From: Sacculina carcini
Lineage: Eukaryota > Arthropoda > Thecostraca > Sacculinidae
NCBI GenBank assembly: GCA_916048095.2
Contig: CAJZIA020000001.1
Coordinates: 33,501-97,500 of the forward strand
DNA: 64,000 nt
Direction: 5' to 3'
The notes below the pieces were generated by a model. The model saw only the letters and a program-made list of their open reading frames with translations, did no database searches and had not been told where the DNA came from. The position numbers and the translations under genes were made by a program. Position 1 is the first letter of the stretch, and every line of letters begins with the position of its first letter. Positions 28,536 to 43,969 of the stretch are shown piece after piece.

Positions 28536-31500
28536 TATACCGGGTCAATTGATATACCAGGTCAATTTATATACCGGGTCGCTTAATATACCAGGTCGCT
28601 TAATATATCAGGTCGCTTAATATACCGGGTCAATTAATATACCAAGCCACTTTTTAAACCAGGTAACTTAATATACCAGGTCAATTAATATAACAGGTCA
28701 ATTAATATACCGGGTCAATTTATATACCAGGTCAATTTATATACCGGGTCGCTTAATATACCAGGTCGCTTAATATACCGGTTCAATTAATATACTAGGC
28801 CACTTTTTAAACCAGGTAACTTAATATACCAGGTCGCTTAATATACCGGTTCAATTAATATACCAGGCCACTTTTTAAACCAGGTAACTTAATATACCAG
28901 GTCGCTCAATATACCGGGTCAATTAATATACCGAGTCAATTAATATACCAGGTCAATTTATATACCGGGTCGCTTAATATACCAGGTCGCTTAATATACC
29001 AGGTCAATTAATATACCAGGTCACTTTTTAAACCAGGTAACTTAATATACCAGGTCGCTTAATATACCAGGTCGCTTAATATACCAGGTCGGTTAATATA
29101 CCAGGTCAATTTATATACCGGGTCGATTAATATACCAGATCGCTTAATATACCAGGTCAATTAATATACCAGGCCACTTTTTAAACCAGGTAACTTAATA
29201 TCCAGGTCGCTTAATATACCAGGTCGCTTAATATACCAGGTCGGTTAATATACCAGGTCAATTTATATACCGGGTCGCTTAATATACCAGATCGCTTAAT
29301 ATACCAGGCCAATTAATATACCAGGCCACTTTTTAAACCAGGTAACGTAATATACCAGGTCGCTCAATATACCGGGTCAATTAATATACCGAGTCAATTT
29401 ATATACCAGGTCGCTTAATATACCAGGTCGCTTAATATATCAGTTCGCTTAATATACCGGGTCAATTAATATACCAGGTCGCTTAATATACCGGGTCAAT
29501 TGATATACCGGGTCAATTTATATACCAGGTCGCTTAATATACCAGGTCGCTTAATATATCAGTTCGCTTAATATACCGGGTCAATTAATATACCAGGCCA
29601 CTTTTTAAACCAGGTAACTTAATATACCAGGTCGCTTAATATACCAGGTCGGTTAATATACCAGGTCAATTTATATACCGGGTCGCTCAATATACCGGGT
29701 CAATTAATATGCCGAGTCAATTAATATACCAGGTCAATTTATATACCGGGTCGCTTAATATACCAGATCGCTTAATATACCAGGTCAATTAATATACCAG
29801 GTCACTTTTTAAACCAGGTAACTTAATATACCAGGTCGCTTAATATACCAGGTCGCTTAATATACCAGGTCGGTTAATATACCAGGTCAATTTATAAACC
29901 GGGTCGCTTAATATACCAGATCGCTTAATATACCAGATCGCTTAATATACCAGGTCAATTAATATACCAGGCCACTTTTTAAACCAGGTAACTTAATATC
30001 CACGTCGCTTAATATACCAGGTCGCTTAATATACCAGGTCGGTTAATATACCAGGTCAATTTATATACCGGGTCGCTTAATATACCAGATCGCTTAATAT
30101 ACCAGGTCAATTAATATACCAGGCCACTTTTTAAACCAGGTAACTTAATATACCAGGTCGCTCAATATACCAGGCCACTTTTTAAACCAGGTAACTTAAT
30201 ATACCAGGTCGCTTAATATACCGGGTCAATTGATATACCAGGTCAATTTATATACCGGGTCGCTTAATATACCAGGTCGCTCAATATACCGGGTCAATTA
30301 ATATACCGGGTCAATTAATATACCGGGCCAATCAATATAACAGGTAAATTTATATACCAGGTCGCTTAATATACCAGGCCACTTTTTAAACCAGGTAACT
30401 TAATATACCAGGTCGCTTAATATACCAGGTCAATTAATATACCGAGTCAATTAATATACCAGGTCAATTTATATACCGGGTCGCTTAATATACCAGGTCG
30501 CTTAATATACCGGGTCAATTAATATACCAGGCCACTTTTTAAACCAGGTAACTTAATATACCAGGTCGCTTAATATACCGGGTCAATTGATATACCAGGT
30601 CAATTTATATACCGGGTCGCTTAATATACCAGGTCGCTCAATATACCGGGTCAATTAATATACCGGGTCAATCAATATAACAGGTCAATTTATATACCAG
30701 GTCGCTTAATATACCAGGCCACTTTTTAAACCAGGTAACTTAATATACCAGGTCGCTTAATATACCGGGTCAATTGATATACCAGGTCAATTTATATACC
30801 GGGTCGCTTAATATACCAGGTCGCTTAATATATCAGGTCGCTTAATATACCGGGTCAATTAATATACCAGGCCACTTTTTAAACCAGGTAACTTAATATA
30901 ATTAATATACCAGGTCAATTAATATAACAGGTCAATTAATATACCGGGTCAATTTATATACCAGGTCAATTTATATACCGGGTCGCTTAATATACCAGGT
31001 CGCTTAATATACCGGTTCAATTAATATACCAGGCCACTTTTTAAACCAGGTAACGTAATATACCAGGTCGCTCAATATACCGGGTCAATTAATATACCGA
31101 GTCAATTTATATACCAGGTCGCTTAATATACCAGGTCGCTTAATATATCAGTTCGCTTAATATACCGGGTCAATTAATATACCAGGTCGCTTAATATACC
31201 GGGTCAATTGATATACCGGGTCAATTTATATACCAGGTCGCTTAATATACCAGGTCGCTTAATATATCAGTTCGCTTAATATACCGGGTCAATTAATATA
31301 CCAGGCCACTTTTTAAACCAGGTAACTTAATATACCAGGTCGCTTAATATACCAGGTCGGTTAATATACCAGGTCAATTTATATACCGGGTCGCTCAATA
31401 TACCGGGTCAATTAATATGCCGAGTCAATTAATATACCAGGTCAATTTATATACCGGGTCGCTTAATATACCAGATCGCTTAATATACCAGGTCAATTAA

Positions 31501-34500
31501 TATACCAGGTCACTTTTTAAACCAGGTAACTTAATATACCAGGTCGCTTAATATACCAGGTCGCTTAATATACCAGGTCGGTTAATATACCAGGTCAATT
31601 TATAAACCGGGTCGCTTAATATACCAGATCGCTTAATATACCAGATCGCTTAATATACCAGGTCAATTAATATACCAGGCCACTTTTTAAACCAGGTAAC
31701 TTAATATCCACGTCGCTTAATATACCAGGTCGCTTAATATACCAGGTCGGTTAATATACCAGGTCAATTTATATACCGGGTCGCTTAATATACCAGATCG
31801 CTTAATATACCAGGTCAATTAATATACCAGGCCACTTTTTAAACCAGGTAACTTAATATACCAGGTCGCTCAATATACCAGGCCACTTTTTAAACCAGGT
31901 AACTTAATATACCAGGTCGCTTAATATACCGGGTCAATTGATATACCAGGTCAATTTATATACCGGGTCGCTTAATATACCAGGTCGCTCAATATACCGG
32001 GTCAATTAATATACCGGGTCAATTAATATACCGGGCCAATTAATATAACAGGTAAATTTATATACCAGGTCGCTTAATATACCAGGCCACTTTTTAAACC
32101 AGGTAACTTAATATACCAGGTCGCTTAATATACCAGGTCAATTAATATACCGAGTCAATTAATATACCAGGTCAATTTATATACCGGGTCGCTTAATATA
32201 CCAGGTCGCTTAATATACCAGGTCAATTAATATACCAGGCCACTTTTTAAACCAGGTAACTTAATATACCAGGTCGCTTAATATACCGGGTCAATTGATA
32301 TACCAGGTCAATTTATATACCGGGTCGCTTAATATACCAGGTCGCTCAATATACCGGGTCAATTAATATACCGGGTCAATCAATATAACAGGTCAATTTA
32401 TATACCAGGTCGCTTAATATACCAGGCCACTTTTTAAACCAGGTAACTTAATATACCAGGTCGCTTAATATACCGGGTCAATTGATATACCAGGTCAATT
32501 TATATACCGGGTCGCTTAATATACCAGGTCGCTTAATATATCAGGTCGCTTAATATACCGGGTCAATTAATATACCAGGCCACTTTTTAAACCAGGAAAC
32601 TTAATATAATTAATATACCAGGTCAATTAATATAACAGGTCAATTAATATACCGGGTCAATCTATATACCAGGTCAATTTATATACCGGGTCGCTTAATA
32701 TACCAGGTCGCTTAATATACCGGTTCAATTAATATACTAGGCCACTTTTTAAACCAGGTAACTTAATATACCAGGTCGCTTAATATACCGGTTCAATTAA
32801 TATACCAGGCCACTTTTTAAACCAGGTAACTTAATATACCAGGTCGCTCAATATACCGGGTCAATTAATATACCGAGTCAATTAATATACCAGGTCAATT
32901 TATATACCGGGTCGCTTAATATACCAGGTCGCTTAATATACCGGTTCAATTAATATACTAGGCCACTTTTTAAACCAGGTAACTTAATATACCAGGTCGC
33001 TTAATATACCAGGTCAATTAATATACCGGGTCAATTTATATACCAGGTCGCTTAATATACCAGGTCGCTTAATATATCAGTTCGCTTAATATACCGGGTC
33101 AATTAATATACCAGGCCACTTTTTAAACCAGGTAACTTAATATACCAGGTCGCTTAATATACCAGGTCGGTTAATATACCAGGTCAATTTATATACCGGG
33201 TCGCTTAATATACCAGATCGCTTAATATACCAGGTCAATTAATATACCAGGCCACTTTTTAAACCAGGTAACTTAATATACCAGGTCGCTTAATATACCG
33301 GGTCAATTGATATACCAGGTCAATTTATATACCGGGTCGCTTAATATACCAGGTCGCTCAATATACCGGGTCAATTAATATACCGGGTCAATCAATATAA
33401 CAGGTCAATTTATATACCAGGTCGCTTAATATACCAGGCCACTTTTTAAACCAGGTAACTTAATATACCAGGTCGCTTAATATACCGGGTCAATTGATAT
33501 ACCAGGTCAATTTATATACCGGGTCGCTTAATATACCAGGTCGCTTAATATATCAGGTCGCTTAATATACCGGGTCAATTAATACACCAGGCCACTTTTT
33601 AAACCAGGTAACTTAATATAATTAATATACCAGGTCAATTAATATAACAGGTCAATTAATATACCGGGTCAATCTATATACCAGGTCAATTTATATACCG
33701 GGTCGCTTAATATACCAGGTCGCTTAATATACCGGTTCAATTAATATACTAGGCCACTTTTTAAACCAGGTAACTTAATATACCAGGTCGCTTAATATAC
33801 CGGTTCAATTAATATACCAGGCCACTTTTTAAACCAGGTAACTTAATATACCAGGTCGCTCAATATACCGGGTCAATTAATATACCGAGTCAATTAATAT
33901 ACCAGGTCAATTTATATACCGGGTCGCTTAATATACCAGGTCGCTTAATATACCGGTTCAATTAATATACTAGGCCACTTTTTAAACCAGGTAACTTAAT
34001 ATACCAGGTCGCTTAATATACCAGGTCAATTAATATACCGGGTCAATTTATATACCAGGTCGCTTAATATACCAGGTCGCTTAATATATCAGTTCGCTTA
34101 ATATACCGGGTCAATTAATATACCAGGCCACTTTTTAAACCAGGTAACTTAATATACCAGGTCGCTTAATATACCAGGTCGCTTAATATACCAGGTCAAT
34201 TTATATACCGGGTCGCTTAATATACCAGATCGCTTAATATACCAGGTCAATTAATATACCAGGTCACTTTTTAAACCAGGTAACTTAATATACCAGGTCG
34301 CTTAATATACCAGGTCGCTTAATATACCAGGTCGGTTAATATACCAGGTCAATTTATATACCGGGTCGCTTAATATACCAGATCGCTTAATATACCAGGT
34401 CAATTAATATACCAGGCCACTTTTTAAACCAGGTAACTTAATATACCAGGTCGCTTAATATACCAGGTCGCTTAATATACCGGGTCAATTGATATACCAG

Positions 34501-36330
34501 GTCAATTTATATACCGGGTCGCTTAATATACCAGGTCGCTCAATATACCGGGTCAATTAATATACCAGGTCAATTTATATACCAGGTAACTTAATATACC
34601 AGGTCGCTTAATATACCAGGTCGCTTAATATAACAAGTCAATTAATATACCGGGTCAATTAATATACCAGGTCAATTTATATACCGGGTCAATCAATATA
34701 ACAGGTCAATTTATATACCAGGTCGCTTAATATACCAGGCCACTTTTTAAACCAGGTAACTTAATATACCAGGTCGCTAAATATACCAGGTCAATTAATA
34801 TACCGAGTCAATTAATATACCAGGTCAATTTATATACCGGGTCGCTTAATATACCAGGTCGCTTAATATACCGGGTCAATTAATATACCAGGCCACTTTT
34901 TAAACCAGGTAACTTAATATAATTAATATACCAGGTCAATTAATATAACAGGTCAATTAATATACCGGGTCAATCTATATACCAGGTCAATTTATATACC
35001 GGGTCGCTTAATACACCAGGTCGCTTAATATACCGGTTCAATTAATATACTAGGCCACTTTTTAAACCAGGTAACTTAATATACCAGGTCGCTTAATATA
35101 CCGGTTCAATTAATATACCAGGCCACTTTTTAAACCAGGTAACTTAATATAATTAATATACCAGGTCAATTAATATAACAGGTCAATTAATATACCGGGT
35201 CAATCTATATACCAGGTCAATTTATATACCGGGTCGCTTAATATACCAGGTCGCTTAATATACCGGGTCAATTAATATACCAGGCCACTTTTTAAACCAG
35301 GTAACTTAATATAATTAATATACCAGGTCAATTAATATAACAGGTCAATTAATATACCGGGTCAATCTATATACCAGGTCAATTTATATACCGGGTCGCT
35401 TAATACACCAGGTCGCTTAATATACCGGTTCAATTAATATACTAGGCCACTTTTTAAACCAGGTAACTTAATATACCAGGTCGCTTAATATACCGGGTCA
35501 ATTGATATACCAGGTCAATTTATATACCGGGTCGCTTAATATACCAGGTCGCTCAATATACCGGGTCAATTAATATACCGGGTCAATTAATATACCGGGT
35601 CAATCAATATAACAGGTAAATTTATATACCAGGTCGCTTAATATACCAGGCCACTTTTTAAACCAGGTAACTTAATATACCAGGTCGCTTAATATACCAG
35701 GTCAATTAATATACCGAGTCAATTAATATACCAGGTCAATTTATATACCGGGTCGCTTAATATACCAGGTCGCTTAATATACCGGGTCAATTAATATACC
35801 AGGCCACTTTTTGAACCAGGTAACTTAATATACCAGGTCGCTTAATATACCGGGTCAATTGATATACCAGGTCAATTTATATACCGGGTCGCTTAATATA
35901 CCAGGTCGCTCAATATACCGGGTCAATTAATATACCGGGTCAATCAATATAACAGGTCAATTTATATACCAGGTCGCTTAATATACCAGGCCACTTTTTA
36001 AACCAGGTAACTTAATATACCAGGTCGCTTAATATACCGGGTCAATTGATATACCAGGTCAATTTATATACCGGGTCGCTTAATATACCAGGTCGCTTAA
36101 TATATCAGGTCGCTTAATATACCGGGTCAATTAATATACCAGGCCACTTTTTAAACAAGGTAACTTAATATAATTAATATACCAGGTCAATTAATATAAC
36201 AGGTCAATTAATATACCGGGTCAATCTATATACCAGGTCAATTTATATACCGGGTCGCTTAATATACCAGGTCGCTTAATATACCGGTTCAATTAATATA
36301 CTAGGCCACTTTTTAAACCAGGTAACTTAA
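28532..36330 (+). repeat. 17-bp satellite array, forward block 2
   Basis: Continuation of the same satellite in the same register after the piggyBac insertion. It is rich in TTAA. Shortened-dimer markers recur near 30900, 32605, 33614, 34921, 35150, 35310 and 36168. The last three closely spaced copies (about 160-230 bp apart near 34.9-35.3 kb) show a recent local amplification. No genes or other features are seen. Confidence 0.97.
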
Positions 36331-36345
36331 GCGACCTTAATTAAA
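36327..36345. other. Satellite inversion junction at TTAA
   Basis: The forward satellite ends in ggtaacTTAA, and the same TTAA begins the reverse-strand satellite (TTAAgcgacc). It is followed by an irregular ttaattaaaaaagtgg in place of a full monomer. The arms thus meet at a 4-bp palindrome shared by both orientations. No other sequence is inserted here, unlike the later orientation switches. Confidence 0.85.
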
Positions 36346-39300
36346 AAAGTGGCCTGGTATATCAATTGACCCGGTATATTAAGCGACCTGATATATTAAG
36401 CGACCTGGTATATTAATTGACCCGGTATATTAAGCGAACTGATATATTAAGCGACCTGGTATATTAAGCGACCTGGTATATAAATTGACTCGGTATATTA
36501 ATTGACCCGGTATATTGAGCGACCTGGTATATTACGTTACCTGGTTTAAAAAGTGGCCTGGTATATTAATTGACCTGGTATATTAAGCGATCTGGTATAT
36601 TAAGCGACCCGGTATATAAATTGACCTGGTATATTAACCGACCCGGTATATTAAGCGACCTGGTATATTAAGCGACCTGGATATTAAGTTACCTGGTTTA
36701 AAAAGTGGCCTGGTATATTAATTGACCCGGTATATTAAGCGACCTGGTATATTAAGCGACCCGGTATATAAATTGACCTGGTATATTAACCGACCTGGTA
36801 TATTAAGCGACCTGGTATATTAAGCGACCTGGTATATTAAGTTACCTGGTTTAAAAAGTGACCTGGTATATTAATTGACCTGGTATATTAAGCGATCTGG
36901 TATATTAAGCGACCCGGTATATAAATTGACCTGGTATATTAATTGACTCGGTATATTAATTGACCCGGTATATTGAGCGACCTGGTATATTAAGTTACCT
37001 GGTTTAAAAAGTGGCCTGGTATATTAATTGACCCGGTATATTAAGCGACCTGGTATATTAAGCGACTCGGTATATTAATTGACCCGGTATATTGAGCGAC
37101 CTGGTATATTAAGTTACCTGGTTTAAAAAGTGGCCTGGTATATTAATTGACCCGGTATATTAAGCGACCTGGTATATTAAGCGACCCGGTATATAAATTG
37201 ACCTGGTATATTAATTGACTCGGTATATTAATTGACCTGGTATATTAATTGACTCGGTATATTAATTGACCTGGTATATTAAGCGACCTGGTATATTAAG
37301 TTACCTGGTTTAAAAAGTGGCCTGGTATATTAAGCGACCTGGTATATAAATTTACCTGTTATATTGATTGACCCGGTATATTAATTGACCCGGTATATTA
37401 ATTGACCCGGTATATTGAGCGACCTGGTATATTAAGCGACCCGGTATATAAATTGACCTGGTATATCAATTGACCCGGTATATTAAGCGACCTGGTATAT
37501 TAAGTTACCTGGTTTAAAAAGTGGCCTGGTATATTGAGCGACCTGGTATATTAAGTTACCTGGTTTAAAAAGTGGCCTGGTATATTAATTGACCCGGTAT
37601 ATTAAGCGACCTGGTATATTAAGCGACCTGGTATATAAATTGACCCGGTATATCAATTGACCCGGTATATTAAGCGACCTGGTATATTAATTGACCCGGT
37701 ATATTAAGCGAACTGATATATTAAGCGACCTGGTATATTAAGCGACCTGGTATATAAATTGACTCGGTATATTAATTGACCCGGTATATTGAGCGACCTG
37801 GTATATTACGTTACCTGGTTTAAAAAGTGGCCTGGTATATTAATTGACCTGGTATATTAAGCGATCTGGTATATTAAGCGACCCGGTATATAAATTGACC
37901 TGGTATATTAACCGACCTGGTATATTAAGCGACCTGGTATATTAAGCGACCTGGATATTAAGTTACCTGGTTTAAAAAGTGGCCTGGTATATTAATTGAC
38001 CTGGTATATTAAGCGATCTGGTATATTAAGCGACCCGGTATATAAATTGACCTGGTATATTAACCGACCTGGTATATTAAGCGACCTGGTATATTAAGCG
38101 ACCTGGTATATTAAGTTACCTGGTTTAAAAAGTGACCTGGTATATTAATTGACCTGGTATATTAAGCGATCTGGTATATTAAGCGACCCGGTATATAAAT
38201 TGACCTGGTATATTAATTGACTCGGTATATTAATTGACCCGGTATATTGAGCGACCTGGTATATTAAGTTACCTGGTTTAAAAAGTGGCCTGGTATATTA
38301 ATTGACCCGGTATATTAAGCGACCTGGTATATTAAGCGACCTGGTATATTAATTGACCCGGTATATTGAGCGACCTGGTATATTAAGTTACCTGGTTTAA
38401 AAAGTGGCCTGGTATATTAATTGACCCGGTATATTAAGCGACCTGGTATATTAAGCGACCCGGTATATAAATTGACCTGGTATATTAATTGACTCGGTAT
38501 ATTAATTGACCTGGTATATTAAGTGACTCGGTATATTAATTGACCTGGTATATTAAGCGACCTGGTATATTAAGTTACCTGGTTTAAAAAGTGGCCTGGT
38601 ATATTAAGCGACCTGGTATATAAATTTACCTGTTATATTGATTGACCCGGTATATTAATTGACCCGGTATATTAATTGACCCGGTATATTGAGCGACCTG
38701 GTATATTAAGCGACCCGGTATATAAATTGACCTGGTATATCAATTGACCCGGTATATTAAGCGACCTGGTATATTAAGTTACCTGGTTTAAAAAGTGGCC
38801 TGGTATATTGAGCGACCTGGTATATTAAGTTACCTGGTTTAAAAAGTGGCCTGGTATATTAATTGACCCGGTATATTAAGCGACCTGGTATATTAAGCGA
38901 CCCGGTATATAAATTGACCTGGTATATTAATTGACTCGGTATATTAATTGACCTGGTATATTAATTGACCCGGTATATTAAGCGACCTGGTATATTAAGC
39001 GACCTGGTATATAAATTGACCCGGTATATTGAGCGACCTGGTATATTAAGTTACCTGGTTTAAAAAGTGGCCTGGTATATTAATTGTTATATTAAGCGAC
39101 CTGGTATATTAAGCGACCCGGTATATAAATTGACCTGGTATATTAATTGACTCGGTATATTAATTGACCTGGTATATTAATTGACTCGGTATATTAATTG
39201 ACCTGGTATATTAAGCGACCTGGTATATTAAGTTACCTGGTTTAAAAAGTGGCCTGGTATATTAAGCTACCTGGTATATAAATTTACCTGTTATATTGAT

Positions 39301-41452
39301 TGACCCGGTATATTAATTGACCCGGTATATTAATTGACCCGGTATATTGAGCGACCTGGTATATTAAGCGACCCGGTATATAAATTGACCTGGTATATTA
39401 ATTGACCCGGTATATTAAGCGACCTGGTATATTAAGTTACCTGGTTTAAAAAGTGGCCTGGTATATTGAGCGACCTGGTATATTAAGTTACCTGGTTTAA
39501 AAAGTGGCCTGGTATATTAATTGACCCGGTATATTAAGCGACCTGGTATATTAAGCGACCCGGTATATAAATTGACCTGGTATATTAATTGACTCGGTAT
39601 ATTAATTGACCTGGTATATTAATTGACTCGGTATATTAATTGACCTGGTATATTAAGCGACCTGGTATATTAAGTTACCTGGTTTAAAAAGTGGCCTGGT
39701 ATATTAAGCGACCTGGTATATAAATTTACCTGTTATATTGATTGACCCGGTATATTAATTGACCCGGTATATTAATTGACCCGGTATATTGAGCGACCTG
39801 GTATATTAAGCGACCCGGTATATAAATTGACCTGGTATATCAATTGACCCGGTATATTAAGCGACCTGGTATATTAAGTTACCTGGTTTAAAAAGTGGCC
39901 TGGTATATTGAGCGACCTGGTATATTAAGTTACCTGGTTTAAAAAGTGGCCTGGTATATTAATTGACCTGGTATATTAAGCGACCTGGTATATTAAGCGA
40001 CCTGGTATATTAAGTTACCTGGTTTAAAAAGTGACCTGGTATATTAATTGACCTGGTATATTAAGCGATCTGGTATATTAAGCGACCCGGTATATAAATT
40101 GACCTGGTATATTAATTGACTCGGTATATTAAGCGAACTGATATATTATGTTACCTGGTTTAAAAAGTGGCCTAGTATATTAATTGAACCGGTATATTAA
40201 GCGACCTGGTATATTAAGCGACCTGGTATATTAAGTTACCTGGTTTAAAAAGTGGCCTAGTATATTAATTGAACCGGTATATTAAGCGACCTGGTATATT
40301 AAGCGACCCGGTATATAAATTGACCTGGTATATAGATTGACCCGGTATATTAATTGACCTGTTATATTAATTGACCTGGTATATTAATTATATTAAGTTA
40401 CCTGGTTTAAAAAGTGGCCTGGTATATTAATTGACCCGGTATATTAAGCGACCTGATATATTAAGCGACCTGGTATATTAATTGGCCACTTGTTACCTGG
40501 TTTAAAAAGTGGCCTGGTATATTAAGCGACCTGGTATATAAATTGACCTGTTATATTGATTGACCCGGTATATTAATTGACCCGGTATATTAATTGACCC
40601 GGTATATTAATTGACTTGTTATATTAAGCGACCTGGTATATTAAGCGACCTGGTATATTAAGTTACCTGGTATATAAATTGACCTGGTATATTAATTGAC
40701 CCGGTATATTAAGCGACCTGATATATTAAGCGACCTGGTATATTAAGCGACCCGGTATATAAATTGACCTGGTATATCAATTGACCCGGTATATTAAGCG
40801 ACCTGGTATATTAAGTTACCTGGTTTAAAAACTGGCCTGGTATATTAAGCGACCTGGTATATAAATTGACCTGTTATATTGATTGACCCGTTATATTAAT
40901 TGACCCGGTATATTGAGCGACCTGGTATATTAAGCGACCTGGTATATTAAGCGACCCGGTATATAAATTGACCTGGTATATCAATTGACCCGGTATATTA
41001 AGCGACCTGTTATATTAAGTTACCTGGTTTAAAAAGTGGCCTGGTATATTAATTGACCCGGTATATTAAGCGACCTGGTATATTAAGCGACCCGGTATAT
41101 AAATTGACCTGGTATATTAATTGACTCGGTATATTAATTGACCTGGTATATTAAGCGACCTGGTATATTAAGTTACCTGGTTTAAAAAGTGGCCTGGTAT
41201 ATTAAGCGACCTGGTATATAAATTGACCTGTTATATTGATTGACCCGGTATATTAATTGACCCGGTATATTAATTGACCCGGTATATTAATTGACTTGTT
41301 ATATTAAGCGACCTGGTATATTAAGCGACCTGGTATATTAAGTTACCTGGTATATAAATTGACCTGGTATATTAATTGACCCGGTATATTGAGCGACCTG
41401 GTATATTAAGCGACCCGGTATATAAATTGACCTGGTATATCAATTGACCAGG
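36331..41452 (-). repeat. 17-bp satellite array, reverse block 1
   Basis: The same satellite, now with monomers on the minus strand (plus strand reads attaagcgacctggtat and attaattgacccggtat; the dimer reads aagttacctggtttaaaaagtggcctggtat in two halves). Variant vocabulary matches the forward blocks. With the forward array it forms a long imperfect inverted repeat. A small irregularity, ttggccacttgttacctgg near 40484, is the only oddity; no genes are seen. Confidence 0.97.
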
Positions 41453-41795
41453 TATTGACCTACGCGTGCACAAGTATACGTGTGCACAAGTATCGAAAAT
41501 GACCGATTTCGGTCAATTTTGACGTTTTTGCGATGTCAGTTGAACTTGTGCGCACAAGTATCGAAAATGACCGATTTCGGTCAATTTTGACGTTTTTGCG
41601 ATGTCAATTGAACTTGTGTGGTCAAGTATCGAAAATGACCGATTTCGGTCAATTTTGACGTTTTTGCGATGTCAGTTGTACTTGTGTGGTCAAGTATCGA
41701 AAATGACCGATTTCGGTCAATTTTGACGTTTTTGGGATGTCAGTGACATACGTGTGCACAAGTATCGAAAATGACCGATTTCGGTCAATTTTGAC
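41453..41795 (+). repeat. 68-bp minisatellite, block 1
   Basis: Five tandem copies with starts (gtatcg) at 41490, 41558, 41626, 41694 and 41762, an exact 68-bp period. Each copy contains the dyad TGACCGA-TT-TCGGTCA followed by attttgacgttttt and a variable linker (cgatgtcagttgaacttgtg or gggatgtcagtgacatacgt). It sits at the switch from reverse to forward satellite. The block's ends share gacc/ggtc with the satellite. Short open frames across it are repeat artefacts. Confidence 0.95.
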
Positions 41796-43969
41796 CAGGT
41801 CGCTTATACCAGGTCGCTTAATATACCGGTTCAATTTAATATGCTAGGCCACTTTATAAACCAGGTAACTTAATATACCAGGTCGCTTAATATACCAGGT
41901 CAATTAATATACCGGGTCAATTTATATACCAGGTCGCTTAATATACCAGGTCGCTTAATATACCAGGCCACTTTTTAAACCAGGTAACTTAATATACCAG
42001 GTCGCTTAATATACCGGGTCAATTGATATACCAGGTCAATTTATATACCGGGTCGCTTAATATACCAGGTCGATCAATATACCGGGTCAATTAATATACC
42101 GGGTCAATCAATATAACAGGTCAATTTATATACCAGGTCGCTTAATATACCAGGCCACTTTTTAAACCAGGTAACTTAATATACCAGGTCGCTCAATATA
42201 CCGGGTCAATTAATATACCGAGTCAATTAATATACCAGGTCAATTTATATACCGGGTCGCCTAATATACCAGGTCGCTTAATATACCGGTTCAATTAATA
42301 TACTAGACCACTTTTTAAACCAGGTAACTTAATATACCAGGTCGCTTAATATACCAGGTCAATTAATATACCGGGTCAATTTATATACCAGGTCGCTTAA
42401 TATACCAGGTCGCTTAATATATCAGTTCGCTTAATATACCGGGTCAATTAATATACCAGGCCACTTTTTAAACCAGGTAACTTAATATACCAGATCGCTT
42501 AATATACCAGGTCAATTAATATACCAGGCCACTTTTTAAACCAGGTAACTTAATATACCAGGTCGCTTAATATACCAGGTCGCTTAATATACCAGGTCGG
42601 TTAATATACCAGGTCAATTTATATACCGGGTCGCTTAATATACCAGATCGCTTAATATACCAGGTCAATTAATATACCAGGCCACTTTTTAAACCAGGTA
42701 ACTTAATATCCAGGTCGCTTAATATACCAGGTCGCTTAATATACCAGGTCGGTTAATATACCAGGTCGGTTAATATACCAGGTCAATTTATATACCGGGT
42801 CGCTTAATATACCAGATCGCTTAATATACCAGGTCAATTAATATACCAGGCCACTTTTTAAACCAGGTAACTTAATATACCAGGTCGCTCAATATACCGG
42901 GTCAATTAATATACCGAGTCAATTTATATACCAGGTCGCTTAATATACCAGGTCGCTTAATATACCAGGTCAATTAATATACCGGGTCAATTTATATACC
43001 AGGTCGCTTAATATACCAGGTCGCTTAATATACCGGTTCAATTTAATATACTAGGCCACTTTATAAACCAGGTAACTTAATATACCAGGTCGCTTAATAT
43101 ACCAGGTCAATTAATATACCGGGTCAATTTATATACCAGGTCGCTTAATATACCAGGTCGCTTAATATACCGGGTCAATTAATATACCGAGTCAATTAAT
43201 TGACCGCGTCAATTAATATACCAGGTCGCTTAATATACTAGGTCGCTAAAAAAAAAAAGGTCAATTAATATACCAGGCCACTTTATAAACCAGGTAACTT
43301 AATATATCAGGTCGCTCAATATACCGGGTCAATTAATATACCGGGTCAATCAATATACCAGGTCAATTTATATACCAGGTAACTTAATATACCAGGTCGC
43401 TTAATATACCAAGTCAATTAATATACCAGGTCGCTCAATATACCGGGTCAATTAATATACCGGGTCAATCAATATACCAGGTCGCTTAATATACCGGGTC
43501 GCTTAATATACCAGGTCGCTTAATATACCAGGTCGCTTAATATACCAGGTCAATTTATATACCAGGTAACTTAATATACCAGGTCGCTTAATATACCAAG
43601 TCAATTAATATACCAGGTCGCTCAATATACCGGGTCAATTAATATACCGGGTCAATCAATATACCAGGTCAATTTATATACCGGGTCGCTTAATATACCA
43701 GGTCGCTTAATATACCAGGTCGGTTAATATACCAGGTCAATTTATATACCGGGTCGCTTAATATACCAGATCGCTTAATATACCAGGTCAATTAATATAC
43801 CAGGCCACTTTTTAAACCAGGTAACTTAATATACCAGGTCGCTTAATATACCAGGTCGCTTAATATACCAGGTCGGTTAATATACCAGGTCAATTTATAT
43901 ACCGGGTCGCTTAATATACCAGATCGCTTAATATACCAGGTCAATTAATATACCAGGCCACTTTTTAAA
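41796..43969 (+). repeat. 17-bp satellite array, forward block 3
   Basis: Forward satellite between the 68-bp block and the LTR relic. It includes degenerate monomers (aatttaatatgctagg, ctttataaacc) and an A11 run near 43247-43258 with an extra partial monomer that the 6.9-kb partner lacks. Otherwise it is nearly identical to 48653-50893. Confidence 0.95.

Noticed and set aside
41649-41834. 61-residue minus-strand frame, repeated at 48506
   Set aside because: It covers the 68-bp minisatellite; its identity in two copies reflects the 6.9-kb duplication, not selection.
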